Source: Methanosphaera stadtmanae
GTDB taxonomy: Archaea > Methanobacteriota > Methanobacteria > Methanobacteriales > Methanobacteriaceae
NCBI GenBank assembly: GCA_015062805.1
Contig: SUTQ01000005.1
Coordinates: 64,143 to 116,018, forward strand
Length of the DNA: 51,876 nt
Direction: 5' to 3'
Shown piece after piece: positions 9,803 through 18,485 of this stretch. The notes beneath the pieces are model-generated. The model saw nothing but the letters and a program-made list of their open reading frames with translations, made no database searches and had not been told where the DNA came from. Position 1 is the first letter of the stretch. Each line of letters starts with the position of its first letter. Made by a program: the position numbers and the translations under genes.

Positions 9803-10447
9803 TTAAATCGCCTCTAATATACATTCAGCAAAATCATATAACATTGAGATATCTTGATTGTACCAGTTACGTCGAATTTTAGCTATTACAAAACAGATAG
9901 TTCCTGCAGCTAATCCTGCCGTAGTTGTGTTAAATGCAGTTGTAAGATTAGTGGTTAACGTTATCATATCTCCAACACCTAAAGCAGCTAAACCTGGGCC
10001 CATAGGAATAATTGTTCCTAATAAACCACAACCTGAACCTACTTTAGCCACAATATCAACTTTAGCTAACGATTTAATCATATTTGATTCCTGAGTTTCC
10101 AAAAGATTTCTAGCGAGAATTTCTCTAGTATTTTTATCATATTTTTCCGTATCTAATGTAGCTATCGTATTTAATAGTTCCTTGTCATGTTTATAAAGTT
10201 TTGTATTTGCAATTACTTGGCAAATCTCATCTTTATTGTTACATTCAGCTATTTTTTTAAGAATTTCTTCTTTTTCTTCACCTGTTATGTTTTTCCTACC
10301 GGTATATTCAGCTAATATGGATCCTATTTCAATAATTGAAAATATGATGAATATAATAAGTAAAATCATTACAGGTAATAGTAAACTTTGTGCTATTACA
10401 TCTAATATTCCGGTAAGTATACTTCCACCAGGTATTGTTGAAACCAT
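9803..10447 (-). CDS. MotA/TolQ/ExbB-family proton channel protein (214 aa)
   Basis: Hydrophobic segments lie at about residues 12-40, 130-155 and 170-195. The conserved MotA/ExbB core is visible at about 130-190: KVGSGCGLLGTIIPMGPGL, then TTNLTTAFNTTTAGL, then a membrane segment ending in IAKIRRNW. In bacteria such proteins form the pentameric proton channel that drives TonB, TolA or flagellar work. The SD run AAGGGGG precedes the ATG. It is the middle gene of DUF2162-ExbB-DUF2149, with 19 bases to the gene before and none to the gene after. What it powers in a cell without an outer membrane is unknown. Confidence 0.88.
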   Translation of the reverse strand: MVSTIPGGSILTGILDVIAQSLLLPVMILLIIFIIFSIIEIGSILAEYTGRKNITGEEKEEILKKIAECNNKDEICQVIANTKLYKHDKELLNTIATLDTEKYDKNTREILARNLLETQESNMIKSLAKVDIVAKVGSGCGLLGTIIPMGPGLAALGVGDMITLTTNLTTAFNTTTAGLAAGTICFVIAKIRRNWYNQDISMLYDFAECILEAI

Positions 10448-10466
10448 TTGATATTCCCCCTTTCAT

Positions 10467-11168
10467 TTAATATTGTAAAAAGTTACTTCTTTTTTTAGCA
10501 TAAACTGCTCCAATTAACATCATGGCAATTAAAACTAAAATCATCCAACCTAACATTGTTGCAGATTGAATTTGGATTGTTGACGTACTCATCAATAAGG
10601 ATATATTTGGTAAAATCATTAGACATAAAACAAAGTATACCCCTATAAATATCATAAAATTTCCTAATACTACAGGATAAGGCTTATTTACTTTTTTAAC
10701 AATTAAGCTTGATAGTAAATAGGTCAATCCCATCACAATAACTAATGTTATAGCTGAAACGGTACCTAATAGAACTGATGATACACCGGCTACCGGTGCA
10801 ACTAAAATTACCGAAGCCAGTATTGCACCAAAACAGCATGGACATGGTGCAACCACGGCCATACACGTTGCTGAACCAGTATCCTTATTAGTTACTTTCC
10901 AGTCATATATAGTTTTAAATCCAGTTATAACTATTATTATTGCAATTACTGCAAATATTGCTCCACTATAACCATATACTATGTCATAAACCTGTTGGGT
11001 GTATGGTTGGCATATATATGATAGTAGGATTAATCCAATTGCGTAACCTATTAATATTAATCCCACAGTTTTTCTCTTAATTCCCGAAAAACCTAAAGCT
11101 AAACCTATTTTAATACCAAAAACAAGTATAGCGGCAAGTATTCCGTATTGTAAAAATTGATCTAGCAT
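10467..11168 (-). CDS. DUF2162 predicted transporter (233 aa)
   Basis: About six to seven membrane helices cover almost the whole length. A cysteine motif APCPCCFGA sits at residues about 107-115, inside or beside a helix, and could bind a metal or thiol ligand (inference). This matches the DUF2162 'putative transporter' family of methanogens. It is the first gene of the operon with the ExbB-like and DUF2149 genes, so the three probably make one complex in which the proton channel energises a transport step. AAGGGG lies a few bases before the ATG. Confidence 0.82.
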   Translation of the reverse strand: MLDQFLQYGILAAILVFGIKIGLALGFSGIKRKTVGLILIGYAIGLILLSYICQPYTQQVYDIVYGYSGAIFAVIAIIIVITGFKTIYDWKVTNKDTGSATCMAVVAPCPCCFGAILASVILVAPVAGVSSVLLGTVSAITLVIVMGLTYLLSSLIVKKVNKPYPVVLGNFMIFIGVYFVLCLMILPNISLLMSTSTIQIQSATMLGWMILVLIAMMLIGAVYAKKRSNFLQY

Positions 11169-11620
11169 AAAACCCCTTTTTAATTTATTTCCTAATATTA
11201 TTTTTGATTTAATAGATGCCTATCAATATTAGCATTAATTAAAATATCTTTTAATATTATAAATAATAGTTTATTAAAAATTATTTATTAATATTATTAT
11301 AATTTTTTAGATTTTAAATAAGATTAATTGAATTTATCTTAACTTATTGGTAATAATATGATTAAAATGATAATCTTCTATAATTTAATCTTTAACTTTA
11401 AAAACGACAAATATAAAAATTTAATTATCTTAACTCTTTTAAAATACTTTAAAATAGTAAATTAAGATTAAAAATGATAAAATAAATAATAATTAGATTA
11501 AAAAAACATTGAATTTATATAATATGATTAAGATAATTAAACATATTAACGAAAGAAAATGGAGGAACTAGAATATATTGAGAAAAAATTCTCATTAGAA
11601 AAAAAGATAATGGGGGCATA
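11169..11620. other. Divergent intergenic region with repeated TTATCTTAA motif
   Basis: No gene. It separates the DUF2162 operon (minus) from the 1120-aa adhesin gene (plus). TTATCTTAAC occurs at 11334-11343 and 11425-11434. A 13-bp element TTAATTATCTTAA at 11421-11433 has a perfect inverted copy at 11528-11540. These could be operator sites in a shared control region. Confidence 0.45.
11514..11521 (+). promoter_or_regulatory. TATA box for the 1120-aa adhesin gene
   Basis: TTTATATA matches the archaeal consensus. Transcription would start near 11545, giving a leader that includes GGAGG at 11561-11565 and GGGGG at 11612-11616. The inverted TTAAGATAATTAA element begins 7 bases downstream, between TATA box and start. 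Confidence 0.5.
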
Positions 11621-14600
11621 ATAATTAACAATAGAAAAAATTCACTAATATTTTCCTTATTAACAGTTACATTTATTTTTCTAATGATTAATGCGGTTTC
11701 AGCAATTGATAATAATATTACAGAAGAAAATAATCTAAAGACAATTGATGATAATCAGGATAGTCTAGATATAGAAAAAATAAATACGGGGATTGAAACA
11801 ACTAAAAACGATTCTAAGGAGGTAACAAAAAATAATAATCTAAATATTGCAAAGGAATCATCATCCGAATCAGAAAAGATTGACCCTGATATCAGGTTAA
11901 TAGATTCTGAGATTCATCCTGGCGTTGAAAAAACGTTCATAGCAATTCTTCCTTATGATGCAACTGGGACAGCTACATTTAGAATTAGTAAAACCACCAT
12001 CTCAAATAAGATTAAAGTCGAATATGGTATGGTGATGTATACATATAAAATCCCGGAAACATATAACAAAGAAAAGTATTACTACTATCTAATATATTCG
12101 GGGGATGAAAAGTATAATGCAAAACGAGCTAATGCTACATTAACACTTACACCTGAAGGTGGAAAAGTCAATGCAACAATGACACTAAAGAATATTACTA
12201 GTAAATATTCAGATACAATACCACTTACGGTTAAATTAAATGATACTGCAACAGGTAATGTAATCTTCAAGGTGGATGGCACTCAGATTGCAAAAGCTAA
12301 AATAAATAATGGAATTGCATCTGTTAATTATACAGGAAAATTAACTCCAGGAAATCGTACATTAACGGCAACTTATATTGGAAATTATCTCTATGAAGAA
12401 ACAAGTATAAACTCTACATTAGAAATTAGGAAGTTAAATACAAAAATAAATGTTAAAAACATTGCGGCAAAAGCGGGTAATGTTACACTATTTACTGCAA
12501 ATGTAACCGATGAATTTGGAAATGTTGCAAAGAACACGAAAGTACAATTTAGACTTAACGGTAATTTCATTGGTTCAAATACAACTAATAATGAGGGTGT
12601 AGTCAATGTCTATTATTTAATTCCTTCAAAATTATATACACAGAAAAATAATATAAGTATCAATACAATTGAAACTAAAACATTATTAAGCAGTAGTAAA
12701 GATGCAACATTAACATTGAAACAATTGAAGACCAAAACAACGGTTCCTAACATTTCCACAATACCTTCAAAAACAGTTGTCATTACTGCAACCGTAGTGG
12801 ATGAGTTTAATAATTATGTAACCAAGGGTAATGTCACTTTTGTGAAGGATAACGTGACTTTGAAGACCGTAGCTGTGTCAAACGGATTTGCGAAATTTAC
12901 CTACACAACAAATTATAAGACGGCAAACCAAACCAACATTTACGCTTACTATGTTGGTGACTGGAAATATGGAAATTCCACAGGAAAAGGTACTTTCAAA
13001 ATCACCCAATTGAAAACTACAATTTCATCAACGGCCGTAGATGCAAAACCTAATTCACAGATAACGATAACTGCGACAATCAGAGATCAGAATCTTAACC
13101 CTGCAACAGAGGGTGAGGTTAAATTTACTTTGGCAGGTAATGTTATCGGAACTTCAAATGTTACCAAGGGTGTAGCAAAAATTAAATATACATTAAACTC
13201 TTATAGTGCAGGAAATTATCGTATTCAATGTGATTATTCAGGTTCAAAGGTTTATAAAAGCTGTAGCAATAACAATACCATGACAGTTACAAGGTATTCC
13301 ACTAACATTAAGGGAGATTCAATTAACGCTGTTGTAGGTAAGGATACAACTATAACCATAACAATTAGTGACGAGGAAAAGTACAATGTAAAACATGGAA
13401 CTGTGGAATATTACATTAACAATGAGTATATTGGAAGTTCCAATGTATCAAATGGTGTTTCAAAGATAACCTATAATGTTCCTAGTAAATTTGATGGAAA
13501 AATTTTAAGATATTATGTAAATTATGAAAAGAATGATATCTATGATTCAAATTCATATACTGATACCATAACGGTTTCACATCAAAAAACCGTTTATGTT
13601 AGTGTAAACGGTAGTGACAGTAATTTGGGTGATGAATTGCATCCATTTAAAACATTGGGTTATGCGGTAAATCACATTACTCTCTTTGGTACTATCAAAT
13701 TAGGTGAAGGTACTTTTTCAGCTTCAGGAATAGTTCTGAATAATTCGATAACCATTGTTGGTAGTGGAAGGGATAAAACCATAATTGACGGATTGAATAA
13801 TGGAAAAACCATATTCAATATCACAAAAAGGAATGTTGTTCTTTCCATTAGAAGTGTAACTATAAAAAACGGTAAAAGTAATAATGAGTTTAGTGCAGGA
13901 GCAATAGTGTCTTCTGGTAAATTAAACGTTTATAGTTCAGCATTTGTGGATAATACAGCAACAGGATTGTATTCTGGTGGAGCTATTTATAGCAATGGAA
14001 TACTTAACTTAACGCATTGTAAATTCGTAAACAATGTCGTAACAAATGTCAATAGTCAAGGTGGTGCAATAAGAAGTTACAATAACATAACATATATATC
14101 CAACTGTCAATTTGATTCAAATAAGGTTACAGGTAATAATTCCACCGGTGGTTCAGTGATATATAGTGAATATTCCGATTTAATAATCAATTCAACTATC
14201 TTTACAAATAATACTGCTAAAGGTAAATATGTTACTGGTGGAGTAATTAGATGTATTTATGGGGCTATGGTAATAGACAACAGTACATTTAAACAGAATA
14301 GTATAAAAGCAACTGATTATGCGGTTGGTGGAACAATTGGTTCTATTGGTTGTGGAATATCAGTATTGAACACTTCATTCAATTCAAATAATATAGATGC
14401 AATTAATTCTGCAGGAGGATGTGCAATATATGTTGAAACTGCAGCTTTGGATATCATTGATTCAAAATTGAATTCCAATAAAATAATTACAAAAGATGGA
14501 TATGGTGGAGTAATATACGGATACTATTCCGTTGTTACTTTAAAATCTAATGAAATAAATAATAATCTCATGAATACAACAAGTAATGCTATGGGTGGAG

Positions 14601-14983
14601 TAGTATATTCCAACGGAGGAAATTTAACGGTTGATAAGACCAATTTCACAAACAATCAGGTCAAATCTAAAAACATGGCATTGGCCGGTGCAATATATTC
14701 ATATTCAAACGTTACCATAAGCAATTCAAACTTCAACAAAAACAAGGTTAATGCGACAAACATAGGTGGTGGAGCAATAGCCAATATGGGTAACTTAACA
14801 GTCAAGAAAACGAATTTCATAGATAACTATGCTTATGACTGTGGAAATGCAATTACATCAACAACTACTGCATACAATAATATAAATAATAATTATTGGG
14901 GTTCCAATAATCCAGAATGGTCCAAGTTGTTGTACAGTATATCGCAACCGAGTTCATATTCTACTACAAAAATCAATAATTAG
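11621..14983 (+). CDS. Adhesin-like secreted protein: Ig-like repeats then C-terminal beta-helix (about 1120 aa), probable ATA/ATT start
   Basis: The first ATG in frame (11684) lies inside the hydrophobic core of the signal peptide. Reading upstream gives a full signal peptide: INNRKNSL, a hydrophobic core, then INAVSA. The upstream frame is open back to a TGA at 11579 but has no ATG, GTG or TTG; ATA at 11621 and ATT at 11624 follow GGGGG (11612-11616) by 4 and 7 bases. I take 11621. Six Ig-like domains cover about residues 85-655, each with strands like GNVIFKVDGT. A beta-helix of about 460 residues follows, opened by YVSVNGSDSN and HPFKTL and filled with GGAIYS-type turns. No C-terminal anchor. 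The domain order is the reverse of the 832-aa protein. Confidence 0.82.
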   Translation: MINNRKNSLIFSLLTVTFIFLMINAVSAIDNNITEENNLKTIDDNQDSLDIEKINTGIETTKNDSKEVTKNNNLNIAKESSSESEKIDPDIRLIDSEIHPGVEKTFIAILPYDATGTATFRISKTTISNKIKVEYGMVMYTYKIPETYNKEKYYYYLIYSGDEKYNAKRANATLTLTPEGGKVNATMTLKNITSKYSDTIPLTVKLNDTATGNVIFKVDGTQIAKAKINNGIASVNYTGKLTPGNRTLTATYIGNYLYEETSINSTLEIRKLNTKINVKNIAAKAGNVTLFTANVTDEFGNVAKNTKVQFRLNGNFIGSNTTNNEGVVNVYYLIPSKLYTQKNNISINTIETKTLLSSSKDATLTLKQLKTKTTVPNISTIPSKTVVITATVVDEFNNYVTKGNVTFVKDNVTLKTVAVSNGFAKFTYTTNYKTANQTNIYAYYVGDWKYGNSTGKGTFKITQLKTTISSTAVDAKPNSQITITATIRDQNLNPATEGEVKFTLAGNVIGTSNVTKGVAKIKYTLNSYSAGNYRIQCDYSGSKVYKSCSNNNTMTVTRYSTNIKGDSINAVVGKDTTITITISDEEKYNVKHGTVEYYINNEYIGSSNVSNGVSKITYNVPSKFDGKILRYYVNYEKNDIYDSNSYTDTITVSHQKTVYVSVNGSDSNLGDELHPFKTLGYAVNHITLFGTIKLGEGTFSASGIVLNNSITIVGSGRDKTIIDGLNNGKTIFNITKRNVVLSIRSVTIKNGKSNNEFSAGAIVSSGKLNVYSSAFVDNTATGLYSGGAIYSNGILNLTHCKFVNNVVTNVNSQGGAIRSYNNITYISNCQFDSNKVTGNNSTGGSVIYSEYSDLIINSTIFTNNTAKGKYVTGGVIRCIYGAMVIDNSTFKQNSIKATDYAVGGTIGSIGCGISVLNTSFNSNNIDAINSAGGCAIYVETAALDIIDSKLNSNKIITKDGYGGVIYGYYSVVTLKSNEINNNLMNTTSNAMGGVVYSNGGNLTVDKTNFTNNQVKSKNMALAGAIYSYSNVTISNSNFNKNKVNATNIGGGAIANMGNLTVKKTNFIDNYAYDCGNAITSTTTAYNNINNNYWGSNNPEWSKLLYSISQPSSYSTTKINN

Positions 14984-15352
14984 GATTATTATATAATTCT
15001 AAGTTTTTTCCTTTTTTTTAATTCTTTTAATTGAAATGATCATATATTTTTTTTTTCGATATAATTATGGTTTATGTCGATTATTTTTGTATAATTATAA
15101 TAATTTATTAAATAAATTAATAATGGTGATATTATTAATTTTAGAATTCATTATATCTTAAAATATTCTTTATTGACAATTTTTAAGCATAATGTTTATA
15201 TATTAAGCAATTTAAATAATTTAATGTTAGTTATATTATAATATTCATCTTTTTATTAGGTTTTATAATCATTTATTTGATTATTGGTGTTGGTATATGG
15301 AATCATATAATTTTTAATAATTATTTATATTATCCCAGCATTATTAAACTAA
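14984..15352. other. Intergenic, T-rich, between two adhesin genes
   Basis: No coding signal. T-runs at 15006-15019 and 15047-15056 can end transcription from the upstream gene. Nothing in this stretch looks like the missing 5' end of the remnant that follows. Confidence 0.4.
15056..15080 (+). terminator. Hairpin after the adhesin gene
   Basis: TCGATATAA (15056-15064) pairs with TTATGTCGA (15072-15080) with one G-U pair and a 7-base loop; it sits between two T-runs about 75 bases after the stop codon. Confidence 0.35.
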
Positions 15353-17760
15353 AAATATGATTATCCTGGTGTGAGTGTTGAGATTACTGTTAATGTTACT
15401 GATGTGAATACTGGTGCTAATGTTATTGGTAGTGGTGTTGTTACTATTGGTGATGAGGTAGTTAGTGTTGTTGATGGTGTTGGTAAGTATACTTTCATTA
15501 TTGAGGATACTACTCCTGTTGATGGTGAGACTCTTACTTTCGAGTTTAGTAGTGAGGATTATGAGACTGTAAGTAATTATAGTGTTGTTAAGAGGGATAT
15601 TATTCCTACCAGTACCGTTGTAAGTGATGTTGTTGGTAGTGTTGGTGTTCCTGTTACTATTACTGCTGCTGTTGCTAGTGATAATGAACGTCCTGTAAGT
15701 CAGGGTAAGGTTACCTTTAAGTTTAATGGTGAAGTTATTGGTACTGATGATACTGTTGTTGATGGTGTTGCTAGTATTGATTATACTTTTACTAGTGTTG
15801 TTACTGATGGCGTTGTTGTTGCTGAGTATGTTGATGATTGTGCTAATGTTATCTTTGGTGATAGTAGTTCCGAAAGTGAAACTGTTCAAGTGTAACTAAC
15901 ATTGGCAAAGGTGTAGCAGTGATTGTTGCTGTTGCCAATCCTGATAGTGGTATTCCTGGTGAAACCAGTACAGTTACTATCACGGTTAAAGATAAGAATA
16001 CTGGATTGCCTATTGATGGTGAAGTAAGCATTGATGGTCAAACTCTAACTTTATCTGATGGTACTGCAACGTATGAATACACTATTCTTGATACTACTCT
16101 TCGTGCCGGTACAGTCCTTACGGCTGAGTTTACTAGTCCGGATTATGAAAGTGTAAGTGCTGACGTAACTATTTACAGATTACTAATTCCTACAACCACC
16201 GTTGTGGAACCTGTAACAGGTACTGTTGGTACTCCAACTACTGTTACAGCTATTGTAACAAGTAGTAATGGTAGACCTGTAACCCAAGGTAAAGTTACAT
16301 TCACCTATAATGGTCAAGTAATTGGTGTTGCAGATGTAACAAGTGGCAGTGACGAATCAGCTTCTGATGTTAAAACGGCTTCCCCTACAGACAGTACTGC
16401 AACTATCAGTGTTGTCTTCAATAATTCAATTAAGGATGGCCTTATAACTGCAGATTATGTTGATGATAGTGTTGGTGAACTTCAGATCTTTGATAGTAGT
16501 AGTAGTTCTGCTGATATTGATGAGTCTGGAAGAACTAATGTTGTTCCTGGTGAAGCTGTAATTACTGCTATACCTGATCCTGCTAGTGGTGTTCCTGGTG
16601 TAACGAGTGTTGTTGATATTACTGTTACTGATAGGAATACTGGATTGCCTGTTGAGGGTACGGTTGCTATTGATGGAACAAGTGTTGCTGTTGTTGATGG
16701 TAAAGGTACTTACAGCTATCCTATTACTGTGGATACCAGTCTTGAGGGTACTACCCTTACTGCTACATTCACTAGTCCTGATTACCGGGAAGTTAGTGAT
16801 GAAGTAGTAATTAGCAGACAGCTTGTTCCTACAAACACCGATGCAACAGTCATTAACAACACTGCAGGTAATGTAACAGTAAGAGTTAACGTAACCGATG
16901 ATATTAACGGAGAACCTGTTCCTTATGGTGAAGTTGACATATATGTTAACGATACACTTGTAGGAAAAGGAGAAATAGAAAACGGTACAGTTGAAATTGT
17001 TATAAATATTGATGAGCCAGGTGATTATGATATCACTATCAAATATAATGGTAATGATGTCTACACTGACAGTGAAGATGTATTGGAAAATGTTGAAGTA
17101 GTTGGTTTAGAACCAAAAATTATTAAGATTGGATTCTGGAAATTAGTATGTTTCAATTCAACACCTGAAAGAAACAATACTGATAACAATACTAATAATA
17201 AAGTTGCCAGACCGTCCAAGATAATAAAACCAACTCCAAGATATAAATCATCTGTTAAAGGTGCTTCTAAATATCAAAGAGCAATTGGCAACTACAAACA
17301 TAGGAAAGCTTCATGGAAAAAACCATCAGTTAGGCCTGTAATTCCTCCAATAAGTAAAGTTCAATACCGTCTATTCATAGTATTGTACAAAGAATACTTT
17401 GAAGGGGATATCAGTTTCTCAGACTTCGTAGCAATACTTAAACTTAATGGTATTGAAATTGCAAGTTTAAACACTTGGAATGAAAACGGTGAAATCATCA
17501 TAGATTACGATAACCTTGAAGACGTACCGGATTCAATTGAAATCATTGACAACAGTGGACATCTTGAAGATTACACTCAATCAATCAACAAGAACAATGC
17601 CCCTGATAGCAATGGTGTCATTGATTCAGGAGATGTTGAAGTAAAAGCAAAAGCATCTAATACTCAATCATCTAATGTTCCTAGCAGTTCTGGTTCACAA
17701 GCATCCAGTAACGCAGAATCTTCTGGTGATTCAGGAGTTGCAGCTGCCAGTGGAGAATAA
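15353..17760 (+). pseudogene. 5'-truncated, frameshifted adhesin-like gene remnant
   Basis: The first frame begins straight after a TAA (15350-15352) in mid-domain (YDYPGVSVEITVNVTD) with no signal peptide or SD. It runs to a TAA at 15893-15895. The protein then continues in another frame: upstream of GTG 15919 this frame reads SVTNIGKGVAVIVAV, which matches TNVVPGEAVITAI at the same place in the next repeat. One base lost near 15883-15895 explains the break. Three units of about 190-210 residues follow each other (V.ITV.D.NTGLP, TVVxxVxGxVGxP, QGKVTF.(F/Y)NG.VIG). After about 17100 come a basic linker and a Ser-rich tail ending AAASGE, with no membrane anchor. The first 1.3 kb is extremely G+T-rich on the plus strand, unlike its neighbours. 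Confidence 0.75.
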
Positions 17761-18368
17761 TTGATAATTATTCCCCGGTATTGCTTCAACAATACTTCAA
17801 AAGTCATTAAAATCTACGGATAATAATCTTAGTTAAAGATTTATTTATTATTGATTAAGTCTAAAAATACACAAAAATTAATAAAATTCCTTTTTCCTTT
17901 TTTTCTTTTTTTTATAAAAAAATAAACATGTATAATTTTTCATTTTTAAAAACAGCATAAGATTAGAATATATTTTCATTTTATTTAATGCTGAAAAATT
18001 GCTGTTGATAGTTTTATTTTCGATTCATTTTAAAATAAACATTTGATTTTGTTTTTATTTTCATTTATGAACATTTGTTGGATAGTAAAGTGGTTTTTTT
18101 TCATCATACTTTTTTATTTTAATTTACATTTTTTTAACTGTTCTAAAACAATTAATGCATAGTTCAACGTTTCTTTTTGAGTTTCAATTCTCTAAAAATA
18201 TTTTATTTTAATTAAGTGTTATTTATTCAAAAAAAGTATAGTTTTAGATTTTTTAATATTTTATTTATTCTTTAGACTTAAAAAAGAGAATAAATCATTA
18301 TATTTCTAAATATTTAAAATTAGTTTTATTATCAATTAATAATACTTATGGCTAATTATATATTAATC

Positions 18369-18395
18369 AAATATAATTTATGATAAATTATATTT
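18369..18395. repeat. Perfect 12-bp inverted repeat with TGA centre
   Basis: AAATATAATTTA (18369-18380) and TAAATTATATTT (18384-18395) are exact inverse copies around TGA, about 90 bases before the adhesin ATG. All-AT arms make chance more likely than for mixed sequence. Confidence 0.6.
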
Positions 18396-18417
18396 ATTAG
18401 ATTAATTAAATAATATA

Positions 18418-18466
18418 ATATCTTTCAATAATATTTTATATCTTATAAAAACCGGTTGAAAGATAT
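18418..18466 (+). promoter_or_regulatory. Inverted repeat flanking the TATA region of the 2203-aa adhesin gene
   Basis: ATATCTTTCAA (18418-18428) and TTGAAAGATAT (18456-18466) are perfect 11-bp inverse copies. Between them lie TTTATAT (18435-18441) and TTATAAAA (18443-18450), the best TATA candidates, which would start transcription near 18468-18473, just before the ATG at 18486. The arms would therefore cover the positions where a regulator could block or help TBP/TFB. Confidence 0.5.
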
Positions 18467-18485
18467 AATTAATTAGGTAATATAA

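Larger units (their letters stand above)
17761..18485. other. 725-bp intergenic leader/promoter region of the 2203-aa adhesin gene
   Basis: No gene seen. T-runs near 17890-17915 could end upstream transcripts. The last 120 bases hold two perfect inverted repeats (listed separately) around TATA-like sequences. Confidence 0.45.

Noticed and set aside
11169-11620. tRNA or riboswitch in the long spacers
   Set aside because: No cloverleaf, T-loop or known aptamer consensus was seen here or in the other spacers; a covariance-model search would be needed to exclude divergent RNAs.
11610-11621. ATG at 11610 as start of the 1120-aa adhesin
   Set aside because: It is in another frame and reads ATG GGG GCA TAA.
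15344-15889. Long minus-strand ORF, Asn/Thr/Ser-rich and adhesin-like at first sight
   Set aside because: It is the antisense of the G+T-rich adhesin remnant; its Asn/Thr content is only the reverse of GTT/ACT/AGT codons, and it has no SD or signal peptide.
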